Source of the DNA: Hyphomicrobiales bacterium
Lineage (GTDB): Bacteria; Pseudomonadota; Alphaproteobacteria; Rhizobiales; Beijerinckiaceae
Reading direction: 5' to 3'
DNA length: 37,767 nt
NCBI GenBank assembly: GCA_025356415.1
Contig: JANXTB010000301.1
Span: forward strand, 1-37,767
The notes beneath the pieces were generated by a model. The model saw only the letters and a list, made by a program, of their open reading frames with translations. It was not told the origin of the DNA and ran no database searches. Positions within the stretch are counted from its first letter, which is position 1; each line of letters begins with the position of its first letter. The position numbers and the translations under genes are program-made. Below, piece after piece: positions 18,189 to 27,764 of this stretch.

Positions 18189-19138
18189 CGACACGCCAAC
18201 GCATCGCCGTTCTCGGCGAGGCGCTGGTCGATGTCGTGCAGACGGGAACGGGCGCGTCGCGCGCCTGTCCCGGCGGTTCGGGGCTCAATACGGCGCTGGC
18301 GCTCGCCCGTCTTGATGCGCCGGTCGCCTTCTGCGGCGCGCTGTCCCGCGATGACGAGGGCGCGCGTCTCGCCAAGCATCTCGCAGCTGAAGGCGTCGAT
18401 CTTTCCTGCGCCTTGCAAAGCGACCTGCCCTGCCCGCGCGTGATCGCGACGCCGGGCGCTGATGGATCGCCCCATTACGATTTGCGCCTGTCCCGCAGCG
18501 CACTTGAGGCGCAACCGGGCGCATGGCGCCTGCCCGACGACCTCATCCATCTGCACGCGACATCCTTCGCTTCCACCACCGGCGTGCAGGGCGAAGCCGC
18601 ACTCGCGGCGATGATTCAGGCGCGCGCTGTCGCCTCGACAAGTTTCGATCCCAACGTGCGGCGCGCCGTCCTTCCTTCGATAAACGAGACACGCGCGCTC
18701 ATCGCCGCGCGCATCGCGCAGGCCGACATTGTGAAAGTAAGCGCGGAAGATTTCGTCGAACTGGGCGATGCGTCAGGCGCCCTGCTTGGAGAATGGCGTG
18801 CGCTCGGGCCGAGGCTTATCGTCGTGACGCGTGGCGGCGCCGGCGCGCTCGCGCTGTTTGCTGGCGGCGAGATCGAGGCGGCGGCGCCAAGCGTCACTGT
18901 CCGCGACACGATTGGCGCGGGCGATACTTTCATGGCCGCATTGCTGGCGGAAATGCTGCGCGACGGCGCGCTCGGCCCCGCAACCGGCGGCTTTGCAGCC
19001 GCGCCGGTCGCACGCTGGCTGGCCTTCGCGACGCGTGCGGCGGCGCTCTGCTGCACGCGCGACGGCTGCGATCCACCTCGTCGCGCCGAGCTCGAAGCGC
19101 GGCACGACGGCCCGAATTCAGTTGCGCCCCTTGCATGA
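18185..19138 (+). CDS. PfkB-family carbohydrate kinase
   Basis: RIAVLGEALVDVV, PGGSGLNTALALARL, RDTIGAGDTFMAALLAE. Confidence 0.88.
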   Translation: MTTRQRIAVLGEALVDVVQTGTGASRACPGGSGLNTALALARLDAPVAFCGALSRDDEGARLAKHLAAEGVDLSCALQSDLPCPRVIATPGADGSPHYDLRLSRSALEAQPGAWRLPDDLIHLHATSFASTTGVQGEAALAAMIQARAVASTSFDPNVRRAVLPSINETRALIAARIAQADIVKVSAEDFVELGDASGALLGEWRALGPRLIVVTRGGAGALALFAGGEIEAAAPSVTVRDTIGAGDTFMAALLAEMLRDGALGPATGGFAAAPVARWLAFATRAAALCCTRDGCDPPRRAELEARHDGPNSVAPLA

Positions 19139-19177
19139 ACCGCCTAGAGAGGCGCGCCTGTCACACAAGGAATTCCC

Positions 19178-19891
19178 ATGCGTCCTTCTCAACGCGCCGT
19201 CGACGAAATGCGCTCCGTCTCGCTTGAACGCGCCGTGGCGCGCTATGCGGAAGGGTCGTGCCTCGTCAAGTTCGGCGAAACGCATGTGCTCTGCACCGCC
19301 TCGCTCGAGGACAAGCCGCCGATGTGGCTTCGTGGGCAGGGCCGCGGCTGGGTGACGGCTGAATATTCCATGCTGCCGCGCGCCACCGCGACACGCACGC
19401 GGCGCGAGTCCACGGCCGGCAAGCAATCCGGCCGCACGCAGGAAATCCAGCGCCTGATCGGCCGCTCGCTGCGCGCCGTGGTCGATCTGCAGGCGCTCGG
19501 CGAGCGCCAGATCACGGTCGATTGCGATGTGCTGCAGGCCGATGGCGGCACGCGCACCGCCGCGATCACCGGCGCCTGGGTGGCGCTGCACGATTGCCTG
19601 AAGTGGATGCGCGCGCGCTCCATCATCAAGGACATGCCGATCCGCGATCATGTCGCCGCGGTTTCCTGCGGCGTCGCGCGCGGCACGCCGGTGCTCGATC
19701 TCGACTACGCCGAAGATTCCACCGCCGAGACCGACGCCAACTTCGTCATGACCGGGTCCGGCGGCCTCGTCGAAGTTCAGGCGACGGCCGAAGCCGCCAT
19801 TTTCACCGACGAGCAGCTCGCGGCGATGATGGGCCTGGCGCGCAGCGGCATCATGCGCTTGATCGACCTTCAGAAGTCCACCATCGCCTGA
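19178..19891 (+). CDS. rph: Ribonuclease PH
   Basis: [70 protein letters not shown]...[22 protein letters not shown]-type core. Confidence 0.97.
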   Translation: MRPSQRAVDEMRSVSLERAVARYAEGSCLVKFGETHVLCTASLEDKPPMWLRGQGRGWVTAEYSMLPRATATRTRRESTAGKQSGRTQEIQRLIGRSLRAVVDLQALGERQITVDCDVLQADGGTRTAAITGAWVALHDCLKWMRARSIIKDMPIRDHVAAVSCGVARGTPVLDLDYAEDSTAETDANFVMTGSGGLVEVQATAEAAIFTDEQLAAMMGLARSGIMRLIDLQKSTIA

Positions 19892-20734
19892 GCGCGACAG
19901 CTCCGCCGAACATACAGCCGCGCTGCTTGATATATTGCAGTGCGGCGAAATTCGGGCCTCGATCCTGCTTCCGGATTACGTATTTCGTAGCATTTGGGAC
20001 GATGTTTGAGCTTCCGCTTGGGGCCCAAGTGTGGTTACCTGATCATCCAAAAGAACAATAAGCGCAGGGGTGATCGACATCGCTCCATGCTCCGGTTGAG
20101 GAAATGTCGAGAGACAGGACAGAGCGCCCATCCGGCGCCCCTGTTTCAAATGCCAAGGAAGAAAAGCCGCGGCATGGCGCTCAACTCTCGTGATTTAGAA
20201 ACGGACGAGTTCTTCTGGGACAGATGAATTCGAGCACAGTGTACCGGGACCGGGATGAGAAATGTGAGCAGGACATGCAGGGGGAAGGTAGCGGCATTGG
20301 CCGCAGCCTATCTGCACGCGTTCGTCCTGCTGGTCTCCCTCGTGCTGGTGCCGGCCGATCCGCTCTTCAAATCCTATGAAAATGCGACCGCCCTGGCGAT
20401 GACCGACTCCTCGCCTGACGAGACGGTCGAGAACGTCAAAATCGACGGCGACGAAAAGTCCTTCTGGTTTCTCGCACAGCAGGCTCGCGTCAGCCTGCGT
20501 GACGGTGAACGTAGGTGCCATACGCAAGAGGCGCCTCGAGCCAGCGGCTGCGGCCGCTCTTTCCACGCGCGTGGACCGCCCGTGTTGACGATCTGACGCA
20601 GCCGCCCCCGGGCGGCCGCTGCAATCGCGTAAAGAGGGTCATCCTTCCCGTGGGCCAATCCGCCCGCGGCAGCCGGTCAATCAGTCACATACCGGCCTGT
20701 CGGATGATCTCGAAGAGAGATTTAGGGGAATTTC

Positions 20735-22795
20735 ATGGAAATCTGGGATGCACTGGGTCAGGGCCTCGCGCTGATCTTGGAGCCGCATCGAATGCTGCTC
20801 CTTTGGGGCGGTGTGCTCTGCGGTCTCGCGCTCGGCATTCTGCCGGGCATTGGCGGCGTGGCGGGTACGGCCCTCCTCCTGCCTTTCACGTATAATATGG
20901 ATCCGGCGGCCGCCATGGCGCTGCTGCTCGGCCTCGCCGCCACCACGACCCACGGCGATCCGATCTCGGCCATCGTTCTCGGCGCGCCGGGCCATGCGGC
21001 TTCCGCCGCGACGGCGCTCGACGGTTATCCGATGACCAAGCGCGGCGAAGGCGCACGCGCTCTTGGCGCGGCGTATATGTCGGCTCTCATGGGCGGCCTC
21101 TTCGGCGCGGTCCTGATGGCTCTCGTGCTGCCGGTCGTGCGTCCCCTGATCCTGTTCATCGGCTCGCCGGAACTGCTGGCGCTCGCCGTGTTCGGTATTT
21201 CCATGGTCGCCGTTCTGTCGGGCAACACCCCGCTGCGCGGCCTGACCATGGCGTGCTTCGGCATCATGCTCGCCATGATCGGCTCCGATCCGCAGACCGG
21301 CACGCTCCGCTGGACGATGGACAGCCTTTACCTCTGGGAAGGCCTGCCGCTCGTGCCGTTGACACTCGGCGTCTTCGCGCTTCCGGAACTCTGCGACCTT
21401 CTCGTCGCCCGCACCGCGGTCGTCGAACAGGGCAAGATGCAGAACAACTGGAAGGGCCTCTGGCAGGGTTCGGCTGACTGCTTCACCCATTGGTGGCTGA
21501 ACATCCGCTGCGCCTGGATCGGCTCCGTCATCGGCGCCATCCCGGGCATCTCGGCCTCGGTGATCGACTGGATCTCCTACGCCCACGCGCTCAAGACCGA
21601 AAAGGGCGCTCGCCTGACCTTCGGCCAGGGCGACGTGCGCGGCGTGATCGCGGCGGAATCGGCGACCTGCTCGCGTGAAGGCGGCGCTCTCATCCCGACG
21701 ATCGTGTTCGGCGTGCCCGGCTCGGCCGGCATGGCGATCCTGCTCGGCGCCTTCCTGATGCACGGCCTGGTCCCCGGACCGGAAATGCTCACGAAGCACC
21801 TTGCTGTCACCTACTCGATGGTGTGGTCGATCGCGATCGCCAACATCCTCGGCTCGGGCCTCTGCTACATCTTCTCGAGCCAGTTCGCGAAGCTTGCGGG
21901 CCTGCGCTACACGCTGATCCTGCCGCTGGTTCTCTCGCTCGTCTACATCGGCGCGTTCGAGGGCCATCGTAACTGGGGCGATCTCTTCTCGCTCCTGTTC
22001 TTCGGCATCTTCGCTTGGGGCATGAAGCACTTCAAATGGCCGCGTCCGCCGTTGGTCCTCGGCTTCATCCTGGGCGCGATTCTCGAGCGTTACATGTTCA
22101 TCTCGATCCAGCGTTACGGTGGTTCGTGGATGCTGCGTCCGCTCGTGATCATCCTGTTCGCGATGGCGCTGCTCAGCCTCGTGCGTCCCTTCCTCATCGA
22201 CGTGAAGGCGCATGGCGGCATCAAGGGCATGCTCTCCGACTTCCACGCTCCGAAGTTCGACCTGACGCACATCTTCCCGATCTTCATGCTCGGCCTGTTC
22301 GGCGTGATGATGGCGGAAGCCGTGACGTGGAACTTCTCCGCCAAGGTCATCCCGATGATCGTCGGCACAGGGGCGATTCTCTTCTGCCTGCTCTCGCTGC
22401 TGAACGAAGTGTTCAAGGGCGACACGCACAAGCGGCGTGAGGAAGAAGCCCTGGCGCGCGGCGAAGTCGCCGAAAAGATGCACATGGACATCGCCTCGAC
22501 GATCGACCACATGGAAACGAAGGACATCATCCTTCGCGGCGCGATCTTCTTCGGCTGGATGATCGGCTTCCTCGCCTCGATGGCGTTGATCGGCCTCATC
22601 CCGACAGTGCCGATCTTCATCGTGCTGTTCATGCGCGTTGAAGGCCGTGAGCCCTGGCGGATCACCATCCCGATGGCGTTCTGCGTGACCGCTCTCGTCT
22701 ACGGCCTGTTCGACCAGCTGTTGACGATCCCGTGGCCGGGTTCGGTGCTGGGCGATTACTGGGTGTGGTGGAAGACCAACATTCCGAGCGCCTGA
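20735..22795 (+). CDS. Tripartite tricarboxylate transporter TctA-type permease with C-terminal TctB-like extension
   Basis: 686 aa; TctA signature GILPGIGGVAGTALLLPFTYNMDPAAAMALLLG and GDPISAIVLGAPG. Another ~190 aa hydrophobic C-terminal region starts near FDLTHIFPIFMLGLFGVMMAEAVTW. Confidence 0.85.
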   Translation: MEIWDALGQGLALILEPHRMLLLWGGVLCGLALGILPGIGGVAGTALLLPFTYNMDPAAAMALLLGLAATTTHGDPISAIVLGAPGHAASAATALDGYPMTKRGEGARALGAAYMSALMGGLFGAVLMALVLPVVRPLILFIGSPELLALAVFGISMVAVLSGNTPLRGLTMACFGIMLAMIGSDPQTGTLRWTMDSLYLWEGLPLVPLTLGVFALPELCDLLVARTAVVEQGKMQNNWKGLWQGSADCFTHWWLNIRCAWIGSVIGAIPGISASVIDWISYAHALKTEKGARLTFGQGDVRGVIAAESATCSREGGALIPTIVFGVPGSAGMAILLGAFLMHGLVPGPEMLTKHLAVTYSMVWSIAIANILGSGLCYIFSSQFAKLAGLRYTLILPLVLSLVYIGAFEGHRNWGDLFSLLFFGIFAWGMKHFKWPRPPLVLGFILGAILERYMFISIQRYGGSWMLRPLVIILFAMALLSLVRPFLIDVKAHGGIKGMLSDFHAPKFDLTHIFPIFMLGLFGVMMAEAVTWNFSAKVIPMIVGTGAILFCLLSLLNEVFKGDTHKRREEEALARGEVAEKMHMDIASTIDHMETKDIILRGAIFFGWMIGFLASMALIGLIPTVPIFIVLFMRVEGREPWRITIPMAFCVTALVYGLFDQLLTIPWPGSVLGDYWVWWKTNIPSA

Positions 22796-22824
22796 TCCAA
22801 CAGGATCGACCTCTCCAAACAGAA

Positions 22825-22855
22825 CCGCCGGGGCGAACCCCCGGCGGTTTTTTTT
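22825..22855 (+). terminator. Rho-independent terminator after the TctA-type gene
   Basis: ccgccggggcgaacccccggcggtttttttt: GC-rich hairpin followed by a T-run. Confidence 0.92.
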
Positions 22856-22859
22856 ATTG

Positions 22860-23111
22860 TCAGGCAGGCGGCGAGATCGTCGATTGCGTCACCGGATGCG
22901 CGCCGGCCTCTATGCTGCGCTGAAGCGCCTCTTCAAGATGAGCGCGAGCCGTCTCCGGGCTGCCCTGGGCCAGCGCCGCCAGCCCAAGCCTGACGCCCGC
23001 TTCCAGAATGTCGCGCTGCTCCTGCAGCACATCGATCGGCGTGACGCCGGTAGGAACCGGCGCGCCCAGAATTTCGTCGGCGATCTGCCCGACGAGGGAT
23101 TTGTCACTCAC
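22860..23111 (-). CDS. Small hypothetical protein
   Basis: GTG start at 23111: MSDKSLVGQIADEILGAPVPTGVTPIDVLQEQRDILEAGVRLGLAALAQGSPETARAHLEEALQRSIEAGAHPVTQSTISPPA. The ORF track overextends it upstream. Confidence 0.6.
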   Translation of the reverse strand: MSDKSLVGQIADEILGAPVPTGVTPIDVLQEQRDILEAGVRLGLAALAQGSPETARAHLEEALQRSIEAGAHPVTQSTISPPA

Positions 23112-23121
23112 GCGCTTCTCC

Positions 23122-23322
23122 TCAAGGGCCTTTGCGATAGGTCGGCCAAACTGTTCCCGCGAGCGGCTGGGACAGCACGGAATCTCGCGCAAGTCGCGCC
23201 GCCTGCAAGGTCGCGCAATGAGGGCACGCCACCAGACTGTGCGTCTGCACGCTGCTGCGAGGTTTCTCAAAAGTCCGTCCGCAGGCGGAGCACGAAAGGG
23301 TGACGGACTGGGTGATCGGCAT
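23122..23322 (-). CDS. Small zinc-ribbon-like protein
   Basis: MPITQSVTLSCSACGRTFEKPRSSVQTHSLVACPHCATLQAARLARDSVLSQPLAGTVWPTYRKGP; two CxxC pairs. Confidence 0.6.
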   Translation of the reverse strand: MPITQSVTLSCSACGRTFEKPRSSVQTHSLVACPHCATLQAARLARDSVLSQPLAGTVWPTYRKGP

Positions 23323-23432
23323 GACGCGGTACTCTCGGGGTTTGGAGTCTGAGAGCGTTCCAAACCGCACTTGGTTCCGCCTTGGCTGGAGCTTTTCTTG
23401 CGTCGCAAAAGCCGGAAAGGCTTGATGCCCAA

Positions 23433-23453
23433 TGATGTAATACTATAACATCA
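23433..23453. promoter_or_regulatory. Zur-box-like palindrome upstream of the zinc ABC operon
   Basis: TGATGTAATACTATAACATCA: inverted repeat with one mismatched pair. Resembles alphaproteobacterial Zur sites (TGTtATAnTATaACA-like), about 25 nt before the first operon ORF. Confidence 0.7.
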
Positions 23454-23476
23454 CATCCAATCTGGAGTTCGCCCCC

Positions 23477-23653
23477 TTGCCTGACGCACACGCCCATTCG
23501 CACGCGCATCACCATGCGGATCAACCCCAGGCCGCGCCTCATGCGCCCGTCCTTCGCGCCTCATGGCTGCGCCATTCCGCCCTGCAACGGCTGGCGGGCG
23601 CGGGCGTCGCCATCGCGCTCATCTGGGCCGCCGTCCTTTGGGCGCTGCGATGA
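23477..23653 (+). CDS. 58-aa His-rich single-TM microprotein, first gene of the zinc ABC operon
   Basis: TTG start: MPDAHAHSHAHHHADQPQAAPHAPVLRASWLRHSALQRLAGAGVAIALIWAAVLWALR*. Its TGA overlaps the ATG of znuC (ATGA). Absent from the ORF track. Confidence 0.6.
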   Translation: MPDAHAHSHAHHHADQPQAAPHAPVLRASWLRHSALQRLAGAGVAIALIWAAVLWALR

Positions 23654-24426
23654 ACGCCCCGCTGACCCACGCCCGCGGCGCGGCTATCCGCTTCACCGAC
23701 CTGACGCTCGGCTATGACCGGCACCCGGCCGTGCATCACCTCTCGGCCAAGGTCGAAGCCGGCGGGCTCGTCGCCATCATCGGCCCGAACGGCGCAGGGA
23801 AATCGACGCTGCTGAAAGCGGTGGCGGGCGCGCTCGCGCCCTTGAGCGGCCATGTGAGCGTCGAAGGCGCGCGCCGCCGCGCCATCGCCTATCTGCCGCA
23901 GCTCGCCGCGATCGACCGCACCTTCCCGATCTGCGTCTTCGATCTCGTCGCAACAGGCCTCTGGCGGCGCACCGGCCTGTTCGGCGGGTTTTCCCGCACC
24001 GACCGCGACGCGGTTTCGCAGGCGCTGGCCCATGTCGGCCTCACGGGCTTCGAGCGCCGCACGATCGATGCGCTGTCGGGCGGCCAATTGCAGCGCGCAC
24101 TTTTCGCCCGCCTCATGCTGCAGGATGCCGATGTCATCCTGCTCGATGAACCGCTGACCGCCATCGACACCAAGACCGCCGCCGACCTGCTCGATGTGCT
24201 GCGCGGCTGGCATGCTGAACAGCGCACCATTCTCGCGGTGCTGCATGACATGAATCTCGTGCGCGATCTGTTTCCGCACACGATGCTGCTGGCGCGCGAA
24301 CTGGTCGCCTATGGCCGCACCGATGATGTTCTGACGCAAGCCAATCTCGCCAGGGCGCGTCACATGATCGAGGCCTTCGATGAAGCGGCGCATATTTGCG
24401 AACACGACAAGGCTGCGGCTCAATGA
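23650..24426 (+). CDS. Zinc/manganese ABC transporter ATP-binding protein (ZnuC/AztA type)
   Basis: From ATG 23650: IIGPNGAGKSTLLKAVAG, LSGGQLQRALFARLMLQDADVILLDEPLTAID. Confidence 0.88.
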   Translation: MNAPLTHARGAAIRFTDLTLGYDRHPAVHHLSAKVEAGGLVAIIGPNGAGKSTLLKAVAGALAPLSGHVSVEGARRRAIAYLPQLAAIDRTFPICVFDLVATGLWRRTGLFGGFSRTDRDAVSQALAHVGLTGFERRTIDALSGGQLQRALFARLMLQDADVILLDEPLTAIDTKTAADLLDVLRGWHAEQRTILAVLHDMNLVRDLFPHTMLLARELVAYGRTDDVLTQANLARARHMIEAFDEAAHICEHDKAAAQ

Positions 24427-25295
24427 CCTTTTATGACTTCGCGATTGCGCCTTTCGCCGAATTCGAATTCATGCGCCGCGCGCTCGTCGGTTGCCTCGCG
24501 CTGGCCTTGGGCGCGGGGCCCGTCGGCGTGTTCCTGATGCTTCGCCGCATGAGCCTGTTTGGCGACGCCATGGCGCATGCGATCCTGCCCGGCGCGGCCA
24601 TCGGTTATCTCGCCGCCGGCCTGTCGCTCACCGCCATGACGATTGGCGGACTGGTCGCGGGCTTCACCGTCGTGCTGCTGGCAGGTCTCGTCACGCGCGC
24701 GACTGCGCTGAAGGAAGACGCCTCTCTTGCAGCCTTTTATCTGATCTCTCTGGCGCTCGGCGTCACCATCGTGTCGCTGAAGGGATCGAACATCGACCTG
24801 CTGCATGTGCTCTTCGGCTCGGTGCTGGCGCTGGATGATGCCGCGATGATCCTGCTCGCCGCGATGGCGTCGATCACGCTCGTCGTGCTCGCGATCATCT
24901 ATCGTCCGCTCGTGCTCGAATGCGTCGATCCCTCATTCCTGAAATCGGTCAGCCGCGCGGGAGGCCCCGCGCATCTGGCGTTTCTGGCGCTTGTCGTGAT
25001 GACGCTGGTCGGCGGCTTCAATGCGCTTGGCACGCTGTTGTCGGTCGGCATCATGATGCTGCCCGCCGCCGCCGCGCGCTTCTGGGCGATCGAGCTCACG
25101 GGCATGATCTGCGTCGCTACGTTGATAGGTCTCCTGTCCAGCGTCAGCGGACTCATCCTCTCCTATCATCTGGGCCTGCCGTCCGGCCCCGCGATCATTC
25201 TGTCGGCGGGCGTCGCTTATTTTGCTTCGCTGGCTTTTGGTCCACATGGCGGGTTGGTGTTGCGCCTTCTGCCGCAGCGTCATCTCGAAGCTTGA
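24423..25295 (+). CDS. Zinc/manganese ABC transporter permease (ZnuB/AztB type)
   Basis: MSLFGDAMAHAILPGAAIGYL, LFGSVLALDD; ATGA overlap with the ATPase gene. Confidence 0.88.
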   Translation: MTFYDFAIAPFAEFEFMRRALVGCLALALGAGPVGVFLMLRRMSLFGDAMAHAILPGAAIGYLAAGLSLTAMTIGGLVAGFTVVLLAGLVTRATALKEDASLAAFYLISLALGVTIVSLKGSNIDLLHVLFGSVLALDDAAMILLAAMASITLVVLAIIYRPLVLECVDPSFLKSVSRAGGPAHLAFLALVVMTLVGGFNALGTLLSVGIMMLPAAAARFWAIELTGMICVATLIGLLSSVSGLILSYHLGLPSGPAIILSAGVAYFASLAFGPHGGLVLRLLPQRHLEA

Positions 25296-25303
25296 GGCCA
25301 CTC

Positions 25304-26188
25304 GTGAATCGCAGGTCGTTCCTTCTTTCAGCGGCGGCTTTGCTCGCCGGACCCTCGGCGCAGGCGCAGGCGCGCGGCGAGATGATCGCCAGCATGTCGA
25401 TCATCGCCGATCTCGTGGCGCAAGTCGGCGGCGGGCGCATAAGCGTCGGCTCGCTTGTGGGGCCGGGAGGCGATGCGCATGTCTTCCAGCCCGCGCCAGC
25501 CGACGCGCGCCGTGTTGCGCAAGCGCCCGCCCTGTTCGTCAACGGCCTCGGCCTTGAGGGATGGCTGCCGCGTCTTGTGCAGGCCTCAGGCGGCAAGGCC
25601 CGCATTGTCACCGTGTCGACGGGCGTGAAGCCGATCCGCGACGAGGCTGATGGACACGGCCACGATGTCGATCCGCACGCGTGGCAAGATGTCGCCAATG
25701 CGAAGATCTACGTCGCCAATATTCGCGACGCGCTCGTCGCCGCAGACCCCGATGGCGCTGCCAACTTCACGCAGCGCGCCAAAGATTATCTGCAAACGCT
25801 CGACGCGCTGGACGCGGAAATCCGCGCGGGCGTGGCGACCATTCCCACCGAGCGGCGCCGCATCATCACCTCGCACGACGCCTTCGGTTATTTCGCGAAA
25901 GCCTATGGCCTGGCCTTCATCGCGCCGCAGGGCGTCTCAACCGAAACCGAAGCCTCCTCGCGCGATGTCGCGCGCATCATCCGCCAGATCAAGGCCGAGA
26001 AGGTCCCGGCTGTTTTTCTGGAAAACGTCTCGGATCCGCGCCTGATGAATCAGGTCGCGCGCGAGACTGGCGCCCGGATCGGCGAGGCCGTGTTTTCGGA
26101 TTCGCTGTCGCCCAAGGACGGGCCGGCTTCAACCTATGTCGCGATGATGCGGCATAATCTGAACGCCTTCACGCAAGCCTTGCGCTGA
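25304..26188 (+). CDS. Zinc/manganese ABC transporter substrate-binding protein (ZnuA/AztC type)
   Basis: GTG 25304: VNRRSFLLSAAALLAGPSAQAQ...GPGGDAHVFQPAPADARR...DGHGHDVDPHAWQDVANAKIYVANI...RRIITSHDAFGYFAKAYG. Confidence 0.88.
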   Translation: MNRRSFLLSAAALLAGPSAQAQARGEMIASMSIIADLVAQVGGGRISVGSLVGPGGDAHVFQPAPADARRVAQAPALFVNGLGLEGWLPRLVQASGGKARIVTVSTGVKPIRDEADGHGHDVDPHAWQDVANAKIYVANIRDALVAADPDGAANFTQRAKDYLQTLDALDAEIRAGVATIPTERRRIITSHDAFGYFAKAYGLAFIAPQGVSTETEASSRDVARIIRQIKAEKVPAVFLENVSDPRLMNQVARETGARIGEAVFSDSLSPKDGPASTYVAMMRHNLNAFTQALR

Positions 26189-26458
26189 TTATTTCTCGAT
26201 GATGAGTTCGAACATGTCGGGCGTAAAGCATGGCTCCTCGTCGCCCACGACGTCGTGCTGGTAAGTGCGATTTTGCAATTCGAGAAAACGCAGCCCGTCG
26301 CCATGCGCCGGCGTCTCGACGACTTCACGCACCGTGTAGACGCGGCCTTTCACCGGCAGGCTCAGCTCGCCAAGGAAATACGGCAGGTCGATATCGATGC
26401 GCTCCACGCTCTGCAGGCAGCGCACCCGATCTCCCTTCATGAACCTCAGCTTGACCAT
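26189..26458 (-). CDS. Small hypothetical protein
   Basis: MVKLRFMKGDRVRCLQSVERIDIDLPYFLGELSLPVKGRVYTVREVVETPAHGDGLRFLELQNRTYQHDVVGDEEPCFTPDMFELIIEK (listed ORF starts 11 codons upstream). Confidence 0.65.
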   Translation of the reverse strand: MVKLRFMKGDRVRCLQSVERIDIDLPYFLGELSLPVKGRVYTVREVVETPAHGDGLRFLELQNRTYQHDVVGDEEPCFTPDMFELIIEK

Positions 26459-26591
26459 GGCCGATTCCGAATCACCATCCACAGAATACATTGGCTAAAA
26501 TGACACACGCCACAATTGAATGGTCAAGCTGCCGGAATCTGGCCGCACTGCATCTCTAACCCGTGATCATCACATTGTTGGAGCGTAAGCA

Positions 26592-27764
26592 TTGCCAGTT
26601 CTCAGCCAGACCGCAGACCTCGCCTTCAGCCCCCCGACCGTCCGGCTCCGGTCGGCCAAACCCGGCGCTGATCGCGGTGTGTCCACGGACAAGGCAAAGA
26701 ACACCGCATCCTTCGCTGGCTTTGCGGTACGGTCGCTGCTTATCAGCGGGCTCATGGCTTCCGGTTCCATGGCCGCGCTTTCGGCTCTTGGCAAGGCGCC
26801 GCACGAAACCAACACGATCATTCGCGCATCGCTCGCGCCGTCCATGCCGAGTCTGTCCCTCAACGCCGGAACATCTCGCGCGGTTGCAGATGCGGCGACC
26901 GCGGCGGACATGGCTCCGCTCACCGACAAGGAAATTGCCAGGCAGGCTGCCGAAGCCAAGAAGGAGCTCGCCGCCGCCAGCGCTATTACTGAAGCGGTGA
27001 CTGAGGCCACGCGCAAGGTCGGCGCGAAATCCGAAACGGGCTTCATGCGCCTGTTCAGCAATTTCATCACCGCCAAGCCTGACGAACTCGGACTCTCGTC
27101 TGACCTTCTGAAATTCGGACCGATGCGCATTCGCCAGGATCTCGTCGCCACCATCGTGCGCGCCGCGAAGGAAACCAATTCCGATCCTGTGCTGCTGATG
27201 GCGATCGCCGACAAGGAATCGAGTTTCGCGACCTCAGTCAACGCATCGACCTCGTCAGCCGTTGGCCTGTTCCAGTTTGTTGAAGGCACCTGGTTCAAGG
27301 TGCTGCGCGACTTCGGCGCCGATCACGGCCTCGCGCGTGAAGCCGCGCTGGTCGATGGCGATCTTGGCGGCAAGGAGCGCGCGCGCATTCTCGACATGCG
27401 CAAGAATCCCTATCTCGCCGCCGTCATGGCTGCGGAGATGTTGAAGAAAGACGCTGCGGATATTGGCGAAAAGCTCGGTCGCGACCTGACGACCGAAGAA
27501 ATCTATCTCGCGCATTTCCTTGGACCGGGCGACGCTTACAAATTCCTGGCCAAGGTCGATTCACAGCCGAAGGCGGTTGCCGCCAAGCTGCTGCCGAAAC
27601 CCGCGCGCGCCAACCGCCCGATCTTCTTCGCGCGCAGCGGGCGCAAGTCGAAGAGCCTGTCGGTGGCTGAAGTGCATCGCAAGCTCGAGCAATCGATGGG
27701 CCTGCGTCTCGACCGCTATCGCAACGTCACCGACAGCGTCCCCACCGCCACCGCTTATCGTTAA
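26592..27764 (+). CDS. Lytic transglycosylase (SLT-type) domain protein
   Basis: MAIADKESSFATSVNASTSSAVGLFQFVEGTWFKVLRDFG...EEIYLAHFLGPGDAYKFL. Confidence 0.8.
   Translation: MPVLSQTADLAFSPPTVRLRSAKPGADRGVSTDKAKNTASFAGFAVRSLLISGLMASGSMAALSALGKAPHETNTIIRASLAPSMPSLSLNAGTSRAVADAATAADMAPLTDKEIARQAAEAKKELAAASAITEAVTEATRKVGAKSETGFMRLFSNFITAKPDELGLSSDLLKFGPMRIRQDLVATIVRAAKETNSDPVLLMAIADKESSFATSVNASTSSAVGLFQFVEGTWFKVLRDFGADHGLAREAALVDGDLGGKERARILDMRKNPYLAAVMAAEMLKKDAADIGEKLGRDLTTEEIYLAHFLGPGDAYKFLAKVDSQPKAVAAKLLPKPARANRPIFFARSGRKSKSLSVAEVHRKLEQSMGLRLDRYRNVTDSVPTATAYR

Noticed and set aside
18523-19227. 234-aa Arg-rich ORF within the PfkB kinase gene
   Set aside because: Alternative frame of the kinase; no domain.
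20255-20596. 113-aa plus-strand ORF upstream of the TctA gene, considered as a TctB-like small subunit
   Set aside because: Only one hydrophobic segment and no TctB-like pattern; coding status unclear.
20681-22510. 609-aa minus-strand ORF opposite the TctA gene
   Set aside because: Composition dominated by H/R/E/D with no recognisable domain, fully antisense to a clear TctA-type gene; a typical high-GC shadow ORF.
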